A stretch of DNA of 64,000 bases, taken from Azonexus sp. (GTDB taxonomy: Bacteria > Pseudomonadota > Gammaproteobacteria > Burkholderiales > Rhodocyclaceae). This document shows positions 1-8,640 of this stretch, piece after piece. The position numbers and the translations under genes were made by a program. The stretch covers positions 59,699-123,698 of the forward strand of contig NZ_JAVBXX010000017.1 in assembly GCF_030824335.1 (NCBI RefSeq), given 5' to 3'. A model generated the notes under the pieces. It did not search any database and was not told the DNA's origin. It saw only the letters and a program-made list of their open reading frames with translations. Each line of letters starts with the position of its first letter. The stretch's first letter is position 1.

Positions 1-835
1 CGCCTTCACGGGAGAAGCGCTCACGCGTCTGGCTGAATTTGTCGAGCAGGGTTTTCTGCTTTTCGGACAATGGTGCAGTCTTCAGTTTTTCCAGCAGGTC
101 GTTGATTTCAGAGCGGTTCTTCAGGGTCGCATCGATATGCATGTCGAGCGGATGATCGTGCAATTTGGCGAACTGACTGGCCGGGTCATGCTGCAGTGCC
201 AGCATGATTTGCGAACGGTTGTCGGTCAGTAACGCCATCATCCGGTTGACGGTGTTGGACGGCAACAGATTGTCGCGATACATCGCATTCAACTGTGCGT
301 TGGTGCTGCTCTGTCCGTTCAGGCCGACCACGCCGACGATAGCCATGAGCGTCAGCAGAGCGCCCATGGTGGCCCAGATACGGGTGCGCAGGGACAAGGA
401 TTTCCGTCCGGTGCCCGGCAGACTGCCCTTTTGCCCGGCGGCTGCGTAAGCGGCTTCGGCCATCGAGCGCTTGGCGCCAGCAGCGGGGGTGCGCACCGAC
501 ATGTAGCCAGTGATCTGCCCATCTTTTTTGAGCGGTACGACAAAGGCCTCAACCCAGTAGTAGTCACCGTTCTTGCAACGATTTTTGACCAGACCACGCC
601 ATGGCAGTCCGGATTTTACGGTCGCCCACAAATCCTTGAATGCTGCCTCGGGCATGTCAGGATGGCGTACCAGATTGTGGTTTTTGCCGACGAGTTCGTC
701 CCGGCTGAAGCCGCTGATCTCGACGAAGGCATCATTGGCATAGGTGATGATGCCTTTCAGGTCAGTTCGGGAAACCAGGTAGGTGTTGGAAGGGAAATGG
801 ACTTCTCGCTGGGTGACGGGCTGATTGTTTTTCAT
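1..835 (-). CDS. PAS-domain methyl-accepting chemotaxis-type sensor (5' part, runs off window)
   Basis: The reading frame starts at the ATG whose complement is at 833-835 and stays open to base 1, giving about 278 residues of a longer protein. Residues 1-120 form a PAS domain of the Aer type, with typical YANDAFVEISGFSRDEL and RHPDMPEAAFKDLW stretches that usually hold FAD or haem in redox/aerotaxis receptors. A basic linker is followed by one hydrophobic segment near residues 156-176 (IWATMGALLTLMAIVGVVGL) and then a helical region resembling a four-helix-bundle sensor domain. The signalling (MA) domain would lie beyond the window edge, so the chemoreceptor assignment is inferred from this architecture. 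The start is preceded by a weak purine stretch. A TTGACA hexamer lies on the same strand at 904-909, but I found no convincing -10 partner. Confidence 0.8.
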   Translation of the reverse strand, partial: MKNNQPVTQREVHFPSNTYLVSRTDLKGIITYANDAFVEISGFSRDELVGKNHNLVRHPDMPEAAFKDLWATVKSGLPWRGLVKNRCKNGDYYWVEAFVVPLKKDGQITGYMSVRTPAAGAKRSMAEAAYAAAGQKGSLPGTGRKSLSLRTRIWATMGALLTLMAIVGVVGLNGQSSTNAQLNAMYRDNLLPSNTVNRMMALLTDNRSQIMLALQHDPASQFAKLHDHPLDMHIDATLKNRSEINDLLEKLKTAPLSEKQKTLLDKFSQTRERFSREG

Positions 836-1013
836 TTTTTTCCGAAGGGCTGCCGGTAAAGTCACTGCTGATTGTTGATTGAAAAGATTGCATCCATAAA
901 ACCTGTCAACACTATTCTAAAAGTCATATCAGGTAAACATATAAGGGGGGGTGTTTCGCGCGCGCTGTTTTTCCGGATGGCATGGGTTTGTGGGCTAGGT
1001 TTATGTGTGCCCA

Positions 1014-1048
1014 TAAAAAATCCCCGCGCAGTTTTGAACTGGCGGGGA
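1014..1048 (-). terminator. intrinsic terminator downstream of the Pal-like gene
   Basis: Read on the minus strand, a TCCCCGC/GCGGGGA stem (1042-1048 and 1021-1027) with a 14-base loop is followed directly by six T residues (complement of 1015-1020). It lies about 60 bases after the stop of the OmpA/Pal-like gene, in the right orientation for it. Confidence 0.8.
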
Positions 1049-1110
1049 TGGATCATGCTGTTTATGAAGTCTGGATGATCTGGCGGGAGTGCTGCCTTGC
1101 CTGGAGGGGC

Positions 1111-1674
1111 TTAGCGTTCGCGCTCGTACACGATGTCGGCCCGACGGTTTTCGGCCCATGCCGCTTCGTCGCGGCCCCTAACCTTGGGACGGCTGTTGCC
1201 CCAGCTCTTGAGTCCGATTTGTGCGGGATCGGCGCCGTTGCCAATCAGGGTGGCACGGATGCTTTGCGCCCGCTTGAGGCCCAGTTGTTTGTTGTAGTTG
1301 GCACTGCCACGTTCGTCGGCATGGCCTTCGATGCGCATCCGTGCCGCTGGGGTACGCGCCAGGTAGCGGGCATGTGCCATCAGGACCTGGTCATAGTCGG
1401 CTTTCAGGTCAGTCTGGTTCAGGCTGAAATAAAGACTGCGCTGGGTACGCAAGTCTTCCGTGTTTGCCGGGGGCTGGGGTGTCTCCGATTCGACTGGCTT
1501 GACGACCTGGCTGGTGGGGGTTTGCAGTTCGGGCGGAACGGGTTGGCCGAGAAGTCCGGGGTGAACCTTGAGGCTGCCACTTTGGCTGATCTGGCTGGCT
1601 GGTTGGACGACAGTAGTCGTGCAGGCGCTGAGCAGTGAAGCAAGCAAGAGAGGGACGGTCAGGGAGGCACGCAT
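1111..1674 (-). CDS. OmpA/Pal-like peptidoglycan-binding lipoprotein
   Basis: 187 residues from the ATG at 1674. This start gives a lipoprotein signal, MRASLTVPLLLASLLSAC, with a lipobox (LLSAC) and predicted acylated Cys18; the frame is open further upstream but that would bury the signal. After a Pro/Gln-rich linker, the C-terminal ~105 residues are an OmpA-type domain with the hallmark IEGHADERGSANYNKQLG loop and a R-A-x-S-I-R-A helix, which binds meso-diaminopimelate in peptidoglycan. It should anchor the outer membrane to the cell wall from the periplasmic face. It is not next to tolB, so it is more likely a Pal paralogue than the Tol-Pal component itself. It is divergent from hemA, with 151 bases between the starts. 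Confidence 0.82.
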   Translation of the reverse strand: MRASLTVPLLLASLLSACTTTVVQPASQISQSGSLKVHPGLLGQPVPPELQTPTSQVVKPVESETPQPPANTEDLRTQRSLYFSLNQTDLKADYDQVLMAHARYLARTPAARMRIEGHADERGSANYNKQLGLKRAQSIRATLIGNGADPAQIGLKSWGNSRPKVRGRDEAAWAENRRADIVYERER

Positions 1675-1784
1675 AGGTTCGCAGCGACAACGAAAGGAAA
1701 CAATAATAGCTGCTCCGCGTGCTTCCAGCCAGTTTTGCCTTGTCGGGATCTTTGCGTCGCACCGGAAAGCCGTTTGGGCGGCAA

Positions 1785-1793
1785 TGATATAAT
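1785..1793 (+). promoter_or_regulatory. extended -10 promoter for hemA
   Basis: The sequence TGATATAAT is a perfect extended -10 element (TGn plus TATAAT). It sits 32 bases before the hemA GTG, which would place the transcript start near 1800. No good -35 hexamer is present at 16-18 bases upstream, as is common for extended -10 promoters. Confidence 0.6.
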
Positions 1794-1825
1794 CGCCCCC
1801 CGCATCCTGTACCTGGCGCTTCACA

Positions 1826-3076
1826 GTGATCTTCACCCTCGGTATCAACCATCATTCTGCCCCGCTCGCGATTCGCGAGCGTGTCGCTTTCGGTGCCGAC
1901 AAATTGCGTCATGCCCTGTCCGAATTGGCAAGCTCACAGGTGGTGCGCGAAGTGGCGATCCTGTCAACTTGCAACCGGACGGAAATTTACTGTGTCGCCG
2001 AGTCGACGCAGCGTGTGATCGATTGGCTGAGTGCCTATCATCAGGTTGAACACGCCGACCTGTTGCCTTTCCTCTATGTCCATGATCAGCCGGCGGCGAT
2101 TCAGCATGCTTTCCGGGTGGCCAGCGGCCTCGATTCAATGGTTATCGGTGAGCCGCAGATTCTCGGGCAGGTCAAGGATGCCGTCAGGGCCGCTGAGGAA
2201 ATCGGCACCTTGGGTACGCAACTGCACAAACTGTTTCAGCGGGCCTTTGCGGTCGCCAAGGAAGTCCGCAGCACGACGGCAATCGGCGCCAATATCGTGT
2301 CGATGGCCGCGGCTGGCGTGCATCTGGCTGAACGCATTTTCGAGTCGGTGGCTGGACAACGCATACTGTTCATCGGTGCTGGCGAGATGATTGAGCTTTG
2401 TGCCGCCCATTTTTGTGCCGACAAGCCGAAACAGGTCACCGTCGCCAATCGCACCATTGAGCGTGGCCGCCTGCTGGCCGAGCGTTATGGCGGTGCTGCC
2501 ATTCGTCTTGATGATCTGGCCGATTATCTGCCACAGCACGATATCGTCGTGTCGTGTACTGCCAGTCCGCTGCCGATTATCGGTTTGGGCATGGCCGAAC
2601 GGGCCATCAAGGCACGCCGGCATCGGCCCATTTTCATTGTTGACCTGGCTGTGCCGCGCGATGTGGAAGAAGAAGTGGGTGAGCTCGATGACGTCTTCCT
2701 GTACACAGTGGACGATCTGGCGCAAATCGTTGAAAGCGGCATGGAGTCGCGGCAAGCGGCCGTAGTCGAAGCCGAGGACATCATTGGCGCTCGGGTCCGG
2801 GATTTTCTCGGCTGGCTGCAGGCGCGTGACAGTGTGCCAGTCATCCGCTCGTTGCGTGACTCGGCCGAGCGCATGCGTCGGCACGAACTGGAGCATGCGC
2901 TGAAAATGTTGTCCAAGGGCGAGGCGGCAGACAAGGTTATCGAGCAGCTCTCCTTGCGGCTGACCAACAAGCTGCTGCATGCGCCGACCCAGTCACTCAA
3001 TCAGGCTGAAGGTGCTGAACGTGGTGAACTGCAGCTCGCTGCTGCCCGTCTGTTTCACCTGCATTCGAACGACTGA
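1826..3076 (+). CDS. hemA: glutamyl-tRNA reductase
   Basis: 416 residues, matching the family length (418 in E. coli), starting at GTG. It reduces glutamyl-tRNA(Glu) to glutamate-1-semialdehyde, the first committed step of C5-pathway tetrapyrrole synthesis, in the cytoplasm with NADPH. Visible signatures are [13 protein letters not shown] at the N-terminus, the catalytic Cys49 in LSTCNRTE, the [17 protein letters not shown] segment, an NADPH-binding GAGEM loop (around residue 180) and the C-terminal dimerisation helices. The C-terminus of HemA is where haem-controlled proteolysis acts in enterics. The next colinear genes are prfA, prmC and grxD, but an opposite-strand diguanylate cyclase gene separates it from prfA. 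An extended -10 lies just upstream. Confidence 0.98.
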   Translation: MIFTLGINHHSAPLAIRERVAFGADKLRHALSELASSQVVREVAILSTCNRTEIYCVAESTQRVIDWLSAYHQVEHADLLPFLYVHDQPAAIQHAFRVASGLDSMVIGEPQILGQVKDAVRAAEEIGTLGTQLHKLFQRAFAVAKEVRSTTAIGANIVSMAAAGVHLAERIFESVAGQRILFIGAGEMIELCAAHFCADKPKQVTVANRTIERGRLLAERYGGAAIRLDDLADYLPQHDIVVSCTASPLPIIGLGMAERAIKARRHRPIFIVDLAVPRDVEEEVGELDDVFLYTVDDLAQIVESGMESRQAAVVEAEDIIGARVRDFLGWLQARDSVPVIRSLRDSAERMRRHELEHALKMLSKGEAADKVIEQLSLRLTNKLLHAPTQSLNQAEGAERGELQLAAARLFHLHSND

Positions 3077-3097
3077 CGAGCCTCGCGGTTTTCCGCC

Positions 3098-4717
3098 TCA
3101 GTCCGCTTTGACTGCCTGTATTACCCGGTTACGTCCGTTGCGCTTGGCTTCAAGCAAGGCGTCGTCGGCGGCCTGAATCAACGTCGATGTCGTCTGGTAA
3201 TCGGGCAGGGCTGCGATGCCGCAACTGAAGGTGGCATGCAATGCGCCGTGGGCATGCGCATGTGGCAAGGCCCCGAAGTCTTCGCGAATCTGGTTGAGCA
3301 GGCTGATGGCTCTTTCCAGGTTCAGGTTGGGCAAGGCGATGATGAACTCTTCTCCGCCGTAGCGGCCGATCAGGTCACTGCTGCGCAAGCGGCCCCGCAG
3401 TAGCCAGGCCAGGCTGCGGATGACCTGATCGCCGACCGGATGACCATAGTTGTCATTGATCAGTTTGAAACGATCGATATCGAGCATTGCCACCACCAGT
3501 TTTCCTGTGGCAGAAACGCTGTGCAGCATGGTCTTGAGTTGGCTTTTCGATGTGGCATGGTTGAGCAGGCCGGTCAGGCTGTCGTGGCGGCCGGCGTAGA
3601 GCATTTCACGATAGCGTTCGATCTTGGTCTTGACGACCGATGCCAGGATGATCGGGTTGACCGGTTTGGTCAGGAATTGGTCGCCGCCCAGACGCAGGGC
3701 TTCAACCTGCTGCACGATATCGGTTTCGCTGGACAGGTAGATGACAGGCAGTGCCTGGAACTCTGGAATCTGGCGTAGCGCACTGGTCACCTCGACTCCG
3801 GTGCAGAAGGGCATGTACATGTCCATCAGAATGGCGTCGGGACGGTAATCGGCAGCCGTTTCGAGCAGTTTGCGCGGGTCGTTGATGGCCATGCTGTCAA
3901 TGCCGTGCTGGGAGAGCGAGCGGCGAATATGGGCAATCGCTGTTGCCGAGTCTTCAACGACCAGCACACGGTGTACGTCCTGTTCGCCGGTTTCGGCCAG
4001 GTCGAGTATGCGCGACAGGACATCGCCGGCGGTGTTAGTGGCCGGAATGCAGGCATCGGCACCGGCGCGCTGGCGCAGCACAATGCTTTCCAGATTCAAG
4101 GGTACTGCCAGGCAATAGATGTAGCTGGTCGGGAAGCAATTGCGCAGCTTGCCGATTTGTTCGACGGTGTTGTCCGCGTGGGGTTCGGCGCTTGCTTCGT
4201 CCGGAATGAAAACGATAGCAAGTGGCGGCTCGCCATTGCCGGGTGGGCTGGCTTCATGCCGAGTATCTGCGGTGAAACCGAAGAAACGCAATTGTTCGGC
4301 CAGTGAGATGGACCACGGATGTCCGTGCTGCGAGATGATCAATACCCGACGTGGGCGCTGCCAGTTTTCCTGCGGGTTCTCCGGTGTGTCGCAGATGCGG
4401 CGGGCCGGTGTGGCGGGCGCTTCCTGACGGTGCAGTTCAGTCAGGATGACGCCCAGTTGCTGCGCGATGGCTTTGCTGTGTTCGGGAGCGACCGGATGGG
4501 TCGATTCGTCGCCGAACAGGCTTAGCGCCAGATTTTCCAGCTCCTGGCAGGCGCGAACCAGACCGGCCAGATGCAGGCGCTTCAGTTGTTCGCTCAGCCC
4601 GTTAAGCGACAGGGCGAACTCGACAAAAACCTCGAAGTCGCCGCACTTGAGATAGTTTTCCCAGCGCTGCGCCAGAGTTTGGGCCAGTTGCGGGATGGTG
4701 TGGGAAAAGGAAGGCAT
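3098..4717 (-). CDS. PleD-like response regulator diguanylate cyclase (REC-REC-GGDEF)
   Basis: 539 residues. Residues 1-100 are helical and resemble an Hpt-like bundle but lack a clear HxxKG motif. Residues 120-240 look like a degenerate receiver. Residues 247-365 are an intact receiver with acidic pair E-D, phospho-Asp299 in LMDMYMP, and KP at the usual place. Residues 376-535 are a GGDEF domain with an intact GGEEF active site (454-458) and an I-site RSSD (445-448) exactly five residues upstream, so it should make c-di-GMP and be product-inhibited. PleD of Caulobacter has the same REC-REC-GGDEF order. The gene lies on the opposite strand between hemA and prfA, convergent with hemA (21 bp) and divergent from prfA. 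Confidence 0.9.
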   Translation of the reverse strand: MPSFSHTIPQLAQTLAQRWENYLKCGDFEVFVEFALSLNGLSEQLKRLHLAGLVRACQELENLALSLFGDESTHPVAPEHSKAIAQQLGVILTELHRQEAPATPARRICDTPENPQENWQRPRRVLIISQHGHPWSISLAEQLRFFGFTADTRHEASPPGNGEPPLAIVFIPDEASAEPHADNTVEQIGKLRNCFPTSYIYCLAVPLNLESIVLRQRAGADACIPATNTAGDVLSRILDLAETGEQDVHRVLVVEDSATAIAHIRRSLSQHGIDSMAINDPRKLLETAADYRPDAILMDMYMPFCTGVEVTSALRQIPEFQALPVIYLSSETDIVQQVEALRLGGDQFLTKPVNPIILASVVKTKIERYREMLYAGRHDSLTGLLNHATSKSQLKTMLHSVSATGKLVVAMLDIDRFKLINDNYGHPVGDQVIRSLAWLLRGRLRSSDLIGRYGGEEFIIALPNLNLERAISLLNQIREDFGALPHAHAHGALHATFSCGIAALPDYQTTSTLIQAADDALLEAKRNGRNRVIQAVKAD

Positions 4718-4848
4718 CGTGACTCGAAAAAATTTGCCCGATTATGCGTTTGGAAACATTTTGTGGCAATCACCTTCGGTCGCCGATGAATGGTGATCTC
4801 GGGTACCATAACGCCCCTTCGAACCATTTGGCCGCTTGGCTATCTTCC

Positions 4849-5931
4849 ATGAAATCGAGCATTCGCCAAAAACTGGATCTGCTGGTCGATCGTCTCGACG
4901 AAATTGACCGCATGTTGTCGGCACCAAGTACGGCTGGCGACATGGAGCAGTTTCGCAAGCTGTCGCGCGAACGGGCCGAAGTCGAGCCGGTGGTGGCGCA
5001 GTTCAATGCCTTTCGGCAGGCCGAAAACGACATTGCTGAAGCCGAGGCGATGCTGGCCGATCCGGACATGCGTGAGTTTGCCGAAGAAGAAATGGCCGCG
5101 GCCAAGAGCCGGCTGCCGGCCCTCGAGGTCGAATTGCAGCGCCTCTTGCTGCCGAAAGATCCGAACGACGAACGCAGCGTGATCCTGGAAATCCGTGCCG
5201 GCACCGGTGGCGATGAGTCGGCCTTGTTCGCCGGCGACCTGTTCCGCATGTATTCGCGCTTTGCCGAGCGCCAGCGCTGGCAGGTCGAAGTCATGTCGGC
5301 CAGTGAATCCGAGCTTGGCGGTTATCGTGAAATCATTTGCCGCATCGCCGGTTACGGCGCCTATTCGCGGCTCAAGTTCGAATCCGGCGGACATCGCGTG
5401 CAGCGCGTACCGGAAACCGAAACGCAGGGGCGCATTCATACTTCGGCGTGCACCGTGGCGATCATGCCGGAAGTCGATGAAGTCGAAGACGTCAATCTGA
5501 ATCCGGCCGACCTGCGCATCGACACCTTCCGCGCTTCCGGCGCCGGCGGTCAACACATCAACAAGACCGATTCTGCGGTGCGCATCACTCACTTGCCGAC
5601 CGGCATTGTTGCCGAATGCCAGGATGGTCGCTCGCAGCATGCCAACAAGGCTTCCGCCATGAAAGTGCTGGCGGCGCGCATCAAGGACGTCCAGGTGCGC
5701 GCGCAGCAGGCGCATATTTCGAGTACGCGCAAAAGTCTGATCGGCTCCGGCGACCGCTCCGAGCGCATCCGCACCTACAATTTTCCGCAGGGCCGGATTA
5801 CCGATCACCGCATCAACCTGACGCTGTACAAAATTGCCGCGATCCTGGATGGCGACATGGAAGAATTGCTCGGCGCGCTGGCGGCCGAACATCAGGCCGA
5901 TCTGCTGGCGGAACTGGCCGAGCAGAACTGA
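4849..5931 (+). CDS. prfA: peptide chain release factor 1
   Basis: 360 residues, identical in length to E. coli RF1. It recognises UAA and UAG stop codons and triggers peptide release on the ribosome. The GGQ motif is present in [18 protein letters not shown], where the Gln is the substrate of the methyltransferase PrmC, encoded further downstream on the same strand. The start at 4849 ([10 protein letters not shown]) is chosen because the frame extends upstream without family similarity and this one gives the canonical RF1 length. It belongs to the classic hemA-prfA-prmC order but is separated from both neighbours by inserted genes, so it probably has its own promoter in the 131-bp divergent region upstream. 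Confidence 0.97.
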   Translation: MKSSIRQKLDLLVDRLDEIDRMLSAPSTAGDMEQFRKLSRERAEVEPVVAQFNAFRQAENDIAEAEAMLADPDMREFAEEEMAAAKSRLPALEVELQRLLLPKDPNDERSVILEIRAGTGGDESALFAGDLFRMYSRFAERQRWQVEVMSASESELGGYREIICRIAGYGAYSRLKFESGGHRVQRVPETETQGRIHTSACTVAIMPEVDEVEDVNLNPADLRIDTFRASGAGGQHINKTDSAVRITHLPTGIVAECQDGRSQHANKASAMKVLAARIKDVQVRAQQAHISSTRKSLIGSGDRSERIRTYNFPQGRITDHRINLTLYKIAAILDGDMEELLGALAAEHQADLLAELAEQN

Positions 5932-5956
5932 GCCAGCGGGGGGTGTTTCCTGCCGA

Positions 5957-6328
5957 TCAGTCGGCCGGGTGACAAGATTTGGTGGCCTGGCTGACGTGCA
6001 GGATATTCAGCCGGCGCACGCTACCGTCAGGGAAATCCCAGTTCGTACCATTTCCCGCGCTCAGACCGAACAGGGCGGTGCCTACCGGGGTGAAAACGGA
6101 TACCCGGTCGCTTGCCATGTCGGCTTCTTCCGGGCTGACAATCTCGATCTCGCGGATTTGGCCGGTGTTTTCATCCTGATAACGGACGCGCGATCCCAGT
6201 GTAACGACGGCGGGATCGACTGATTCTGCTGGGACAACAATAGAGAGTTCCAGTTCAGCCTGCAGTTCGGCGGGCGGGCGCAGGGCCATCAGGCGGACAA
6301 AATCCTGTTTGCTGACGATAAGTTCCAA
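5957..6328 (-). CDS. rnk: Rnk-type nucleoside diphosphate kinase regulator (GreA/GreB C-terminal-like)
   Basis: 123 residues, starting at TTG (complement at 6326-6328) with an AAGGA ribosome site about 10 bases upstream. The C-terminal half is a GreA/GreB-type FKBP-like domain: VTLGSRVRYQDENTG, VSPEEADMASDRVSVFTPVGTALFGL. In E. coli Rnk binds RNA polymerase, competes with Gre factors, and was named for its effect on nucleoside diphosphate kinase. It lacks the long coiled coil of GreA, so it should not cleave transcripts. It is convergent with prfA (25 bp gap) and divergent from the LysR gene. Confidence 0.85.
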   Translation of the reverse strand: MELIVSKQDFVRLMALRPPAELQAELELSIVVPAESVDPAVVTLGSRVRYQDENTGQIREIEIVSPEEADMASDRVSVFTPVGTALFGLSAGNGTNWDFPDGSVRRLNILHVSQATKSCHPAD

Positions 6329-6452
6329 AGTTTCTGTTTCCTTGCTTTTGAATGGGGATTGAAGATTGCGATGCTAGGGCTTGTGGCGGGGCTTGATAAG
6401 TCCCGTGCTTTGAACAAGACTGTTTCTTTTTGGGTAACAGTCGGAGGCCGGC

Positions 6453-7364
6453 ATGCATGACATCAGGGATATGCTGTTTTTCGCGCAGGTCGTCAAAGCG
6501 AAGAGTTTTTCCGAGGCGGCCCGCCGGCTGGAGATTTCCAAGTCGCGGATCAGCAAGTCGGTGGCCCGGCTGGAAGCGGCGCTAGGCGTGCGCCTGCTGC
6601 ACCGGAGCACGCGGCGGCTCAGCCTGACGGAAATCGGCGAGGCGTATTTCGAGCATTGCGACCGCATCCTCGACGAGCTGGCGCTGGCCGATCAGACGAT
6701 CAACCGGCTGCACCTGGAGCCACGCGGCACGCTGAAAATCAGTGCTTCGGTGGCCTTCGGCACCTTGCACGTCGCGCCGGCGTTGCCGGATTTCATGGCC
6801 CAACACAGCGATTTGGCGGTCGACATGAGCATCAGCGACCGGCTGATCGATCTGGTCGAAGACGGTTTCGACGTCGCCCTGCGGATTGCGCCCGAGGCCG
6901 CGCCCAATCTGGTGGCCCGGCAGTTGGCGCCGATCCGGCGAAAAATCTGCGCCAGTCCGGCCTATCTGGCCCGTTGCGGCATCCCGCGGACACCGGAAGA
7001 ACTGGCCGCGCACAATTGCCTGGATTACAGCCACATGAATGCCCAGGGTTTCTGGCACCTGACCGGGCCGCATGGCGCCGTCTCTGTCGCCGTTTCCGGC
7101 AGCCTGCGCATCAATGACGACGAAGCCTTGTCGCAGGCGGTGCTGGGCGGGCTGGGGCTGGCTTTGCTGCCCACCTTCATTGTCGGGCGCGAGTTGCAGG
7201 CCGGACGCTTGATCGAGGTGTTGCCCGGCTATGTGCCGGTCGACCGTTTTCTCTACGCTGTGCATCTGCCCAATCGCCACTTGCCGCTCAAAGTCAGGGT
7301 CTTCATCGATTTCCTGCTGGCGCGATTTGGCGCCAATCCGTATTGGGACCGCCTGGCCGCTTAG
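6453..7364 (+). CDS. LysR-family transcriptional regulator
   Basis: 303 residues, normal for the family. Residues 1-60 form the winged helix-turn-helix (SFSEAARRLEISKSRISKSVARLEAALGVRLLHRSTRRLSLTEIG). The rest is the periplasmic-binding-protein-like effector domain with the GLGLALLPTFIVGREL stretch. The divergent gene is rnk, across a 124-bp gap, but rnk is not a typical LysR target, so the regulon cannot be predicted. It is inserted between prfA and prmC and ends 50 bp before prmC. CrgA/AphB-like subgroup features (DMLFFAQVVKAKSFSEAARRL) are visible, but the effector is unknown. Confidence 0.92.
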   Translation: MHDIRDMLFFAQVVKAKSFSEAARRLEISKSRISKSVARLEAALGVRLLHRSTRRLSLTEIGEAYFEHCDRILDELALADQTINRLHLEPRGTLKISASVAFGTLHVAPALPDFMAQHSDLAVDMSISDRLIDLVEDGFDVALRIAPEAAPNLVARQLAPIRRKICASPAYLARCGIPRTPEELAAHNCLDYSHMNAQGFWHLTGPHGAVSVAVSGSLRINDDEALSQAVLGGLGLALLPTFIVGRELQAGRLIEVLPGYVPVDRFLYAVHLPNRHLPLKVRVFIDFLLARFGANPYWDRLAA

Positions 7365-7380
7365 TCCTGGCGCTCTGCCT

Positions 7381-7386
7381 TATACT
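7381..7386 (+). promoter_or_regulatory. possible -10 element for prmC
   Basis: TATACT lies 28 bases before the prmC ATG in the short gap after the LysR gene. The -35 region is poor, so this is only a candidate. A promoter here would let prmC-grxD be transcribed independently of the inserted regulator. Confidence 0.35.
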
Positions 7387-7414
7387 GCCGGGCGTTTTGT
7401 TCCGAAAGTTGAAA

Positions 7415-8236
7415 ATGACGCTGTTTGAAGCGTTGACCGCAGCACGCGAGAAAATTGACCGGCTCGATGCCCGTCTGCTGCTGCAATACGCCACCGGCTG
7501 CACGCACGCAGATTTGCTGGCGCGGCCGGAAACCCCGGTGCCGGCCCCGGCTGATGCGCAGTTTGCCGAATGGGTGGCGCGCCGGGCGGCAGGTGAGCCG
7601 CTGGCTTATCTGGTCGGTGAAAGCGAATTTCGCGGCCAGGTCTTCCAGGTATCGCCCGATGTATTGATTCCGCGCCCGGAAACCGAAGTGCTGATCGATC
7701 TTGCGGTCGACCGGCTGAAAACCTTGAAAACCGCCCGCGTGCTCGATCTCGGCACCGGCTCCGGCATCGTTGCCATTTCGCTGGCGCTCGAATGCCCGCA
7801 GGCGCAGCTGGTTGCGGTCGACCTGTCGCCCGGCGCAATTTCCGTGGCGCGCAACAACGCCGGTCGGTTGGGCGCCAAGGTCGAGTTTCGCACCGGCGAC
7901 TGGTTCGCCCCGGTGGCCGGCGAACGCTTCGACTTGATCGTTTCCAATCCGCCCTATGTGGCTGACGGCGACCCGCATCTGGCGCTCGACGGCCTGCCTT
8001 TCGAGCCGCAAATGGCGCTCAGCGATCTGGAAAAAGGCGGCGACGGTCTGGCCTGCATCCGGCGCATTGTGGCCGCTGCGCCGGCCCATCTGAATCCCGG
8101 CGGCTGGTTGCTGTTCGAGCATGGCTACGATCAAGGCCCTGCCAGCCGGAACTTATTAAGCGCCGCCGCGTTCCAAGCGGCATTCACTCACCCCGACCTG
8201 GCCGGCATCGATCGCGTGTCCGGCGCTCATCTGTAA
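7415..8236 (+). CDS. prmC: peptide chain release factor N5-glutamine methyltransferase
   Basis: 273 residues. It transfers a methyl group from S-adenosylmethionine to the Gln of the GGQ motif in RF1 and RF2. Residues 1-75 form the helical release-factor-binding domain; the Rossmann methyltransferase domain follows, with the SAM loop DLGTGSG (111-117), an acidic VAVDLS strand end, and the catalytic NPPY (178-181) that binds the target Gln amide. The start at 7415 is the first ATG giving family-like MTLFEALTAA; the frame upstream shows no similarity. It is followed after 13 bp by grxD, so the two form an operon. Confidence 0.96.
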   Translation: MTLFEALTAAREKIDRLDARLLLQYATGCTHADLLARPETPVPAPADAQFAEWVARRAAGEPLAYLVGESEFRGQVFQVSPDVLIPRPETEVLIDLAVDRLKTLKTARVLDLGTGSGIVAISLALECPQAQLVAVDLSPGAISVARNNAGRLGAKVEFRTGDWFAPVAGERFDLIVSNPPYVADGDPHLALDGLPFEPQMALSDLEKGGDGLACIRRIVAAAPAHLNPGGWLLFEHGYDQGPASRNLLSAAAFQAAFTHPDLAGIDRVSGAHL

Positions 8237-8249
8237 ATCTGGAGAAAGT

Positions 8250-8573
8250 ATGTCCGACGTTCAGCAACGCATCCACGCCACCGTGACCGGCAACCCGGTT
8301 GTTCTTTACATGAAGGGTGATGCCCGTTTCCCGCAGTGCGGCTTCTCCGCTGCCGTTGTCCAGGTACTCAAAGCCTGTGGCGTTGACGACTTTGTCACGG
8401 TCAACGTGCTGGCCGACGAAGCAATCCGCAACGGCGTCAAGGAATACGCCAACTGGCCGACCATTCCGCAGCTCTACATCAAGGGCGAATTCATCGGCGG
8501 CTGCGATATCGTCAAGGAGATGTACCAGACCGGCGAACTGCAGCAACTGCTGGAAGGTATCGTGCCGGCCTGA
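8250..8573 (+). CDS. grxD: monothiol glutaredoxin Grx4
   Basis: 107 residues with the monothiol active site CGFS (Cys30 in FPQCGFS), the glutathione-binding WPTIPQLYIKGEFIGGCDIV segment, and the C-terminal helix. CGFS glutaredoxins bind a glutathione-ligated [2Fe-2S] cluster and hand it to acceptors, often with BolA partners, rather than reduce disulfides. An AGGAG-like site (GGAGAAAG) precedes the ATG. It is the last gene of the prmC-grxD unit and is followed by a strong terminator. Confidence 0.97.
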   Translation: MSDVQQRIHATVTGNPVVLYMKGDARFPQCGFSAAVVQVLKACGVDDFVTVNVLADEAIRNGVKEYANWPTIPQLYIKGEFIGGCDIVKEMYQTGELQQLLEGIVPA

Positions 8574-8594
8574 TCGTCAGGTAGCGCTAACGAC

Positions 8595-8622
8595 AAGCCC
8601 GCCGATTGGCGGGCTTTGTTTT
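8595..8622 (+). terminator. intrinsic terminator of prmC-grxD
   Basis: A perfect 9-bp stem AAGCCCGCC/GGCGGGCTT with a GATT loop (8595-8616) is followed by TGTTTT. It begins 22 bases after the grxD stop. Confidence 0.9.
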
Positions 8623-8640
8623 GGGCAAACTGGCCCAGCC

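Noticed and set aside
840..1010. Possible flagellar (sigma-28) promoter for the chemoreceptor gene
   Set aside because: No match to both TAAA and GCCGATAA blocks was seen; only a TTGACA hexamer without a -10 partner.
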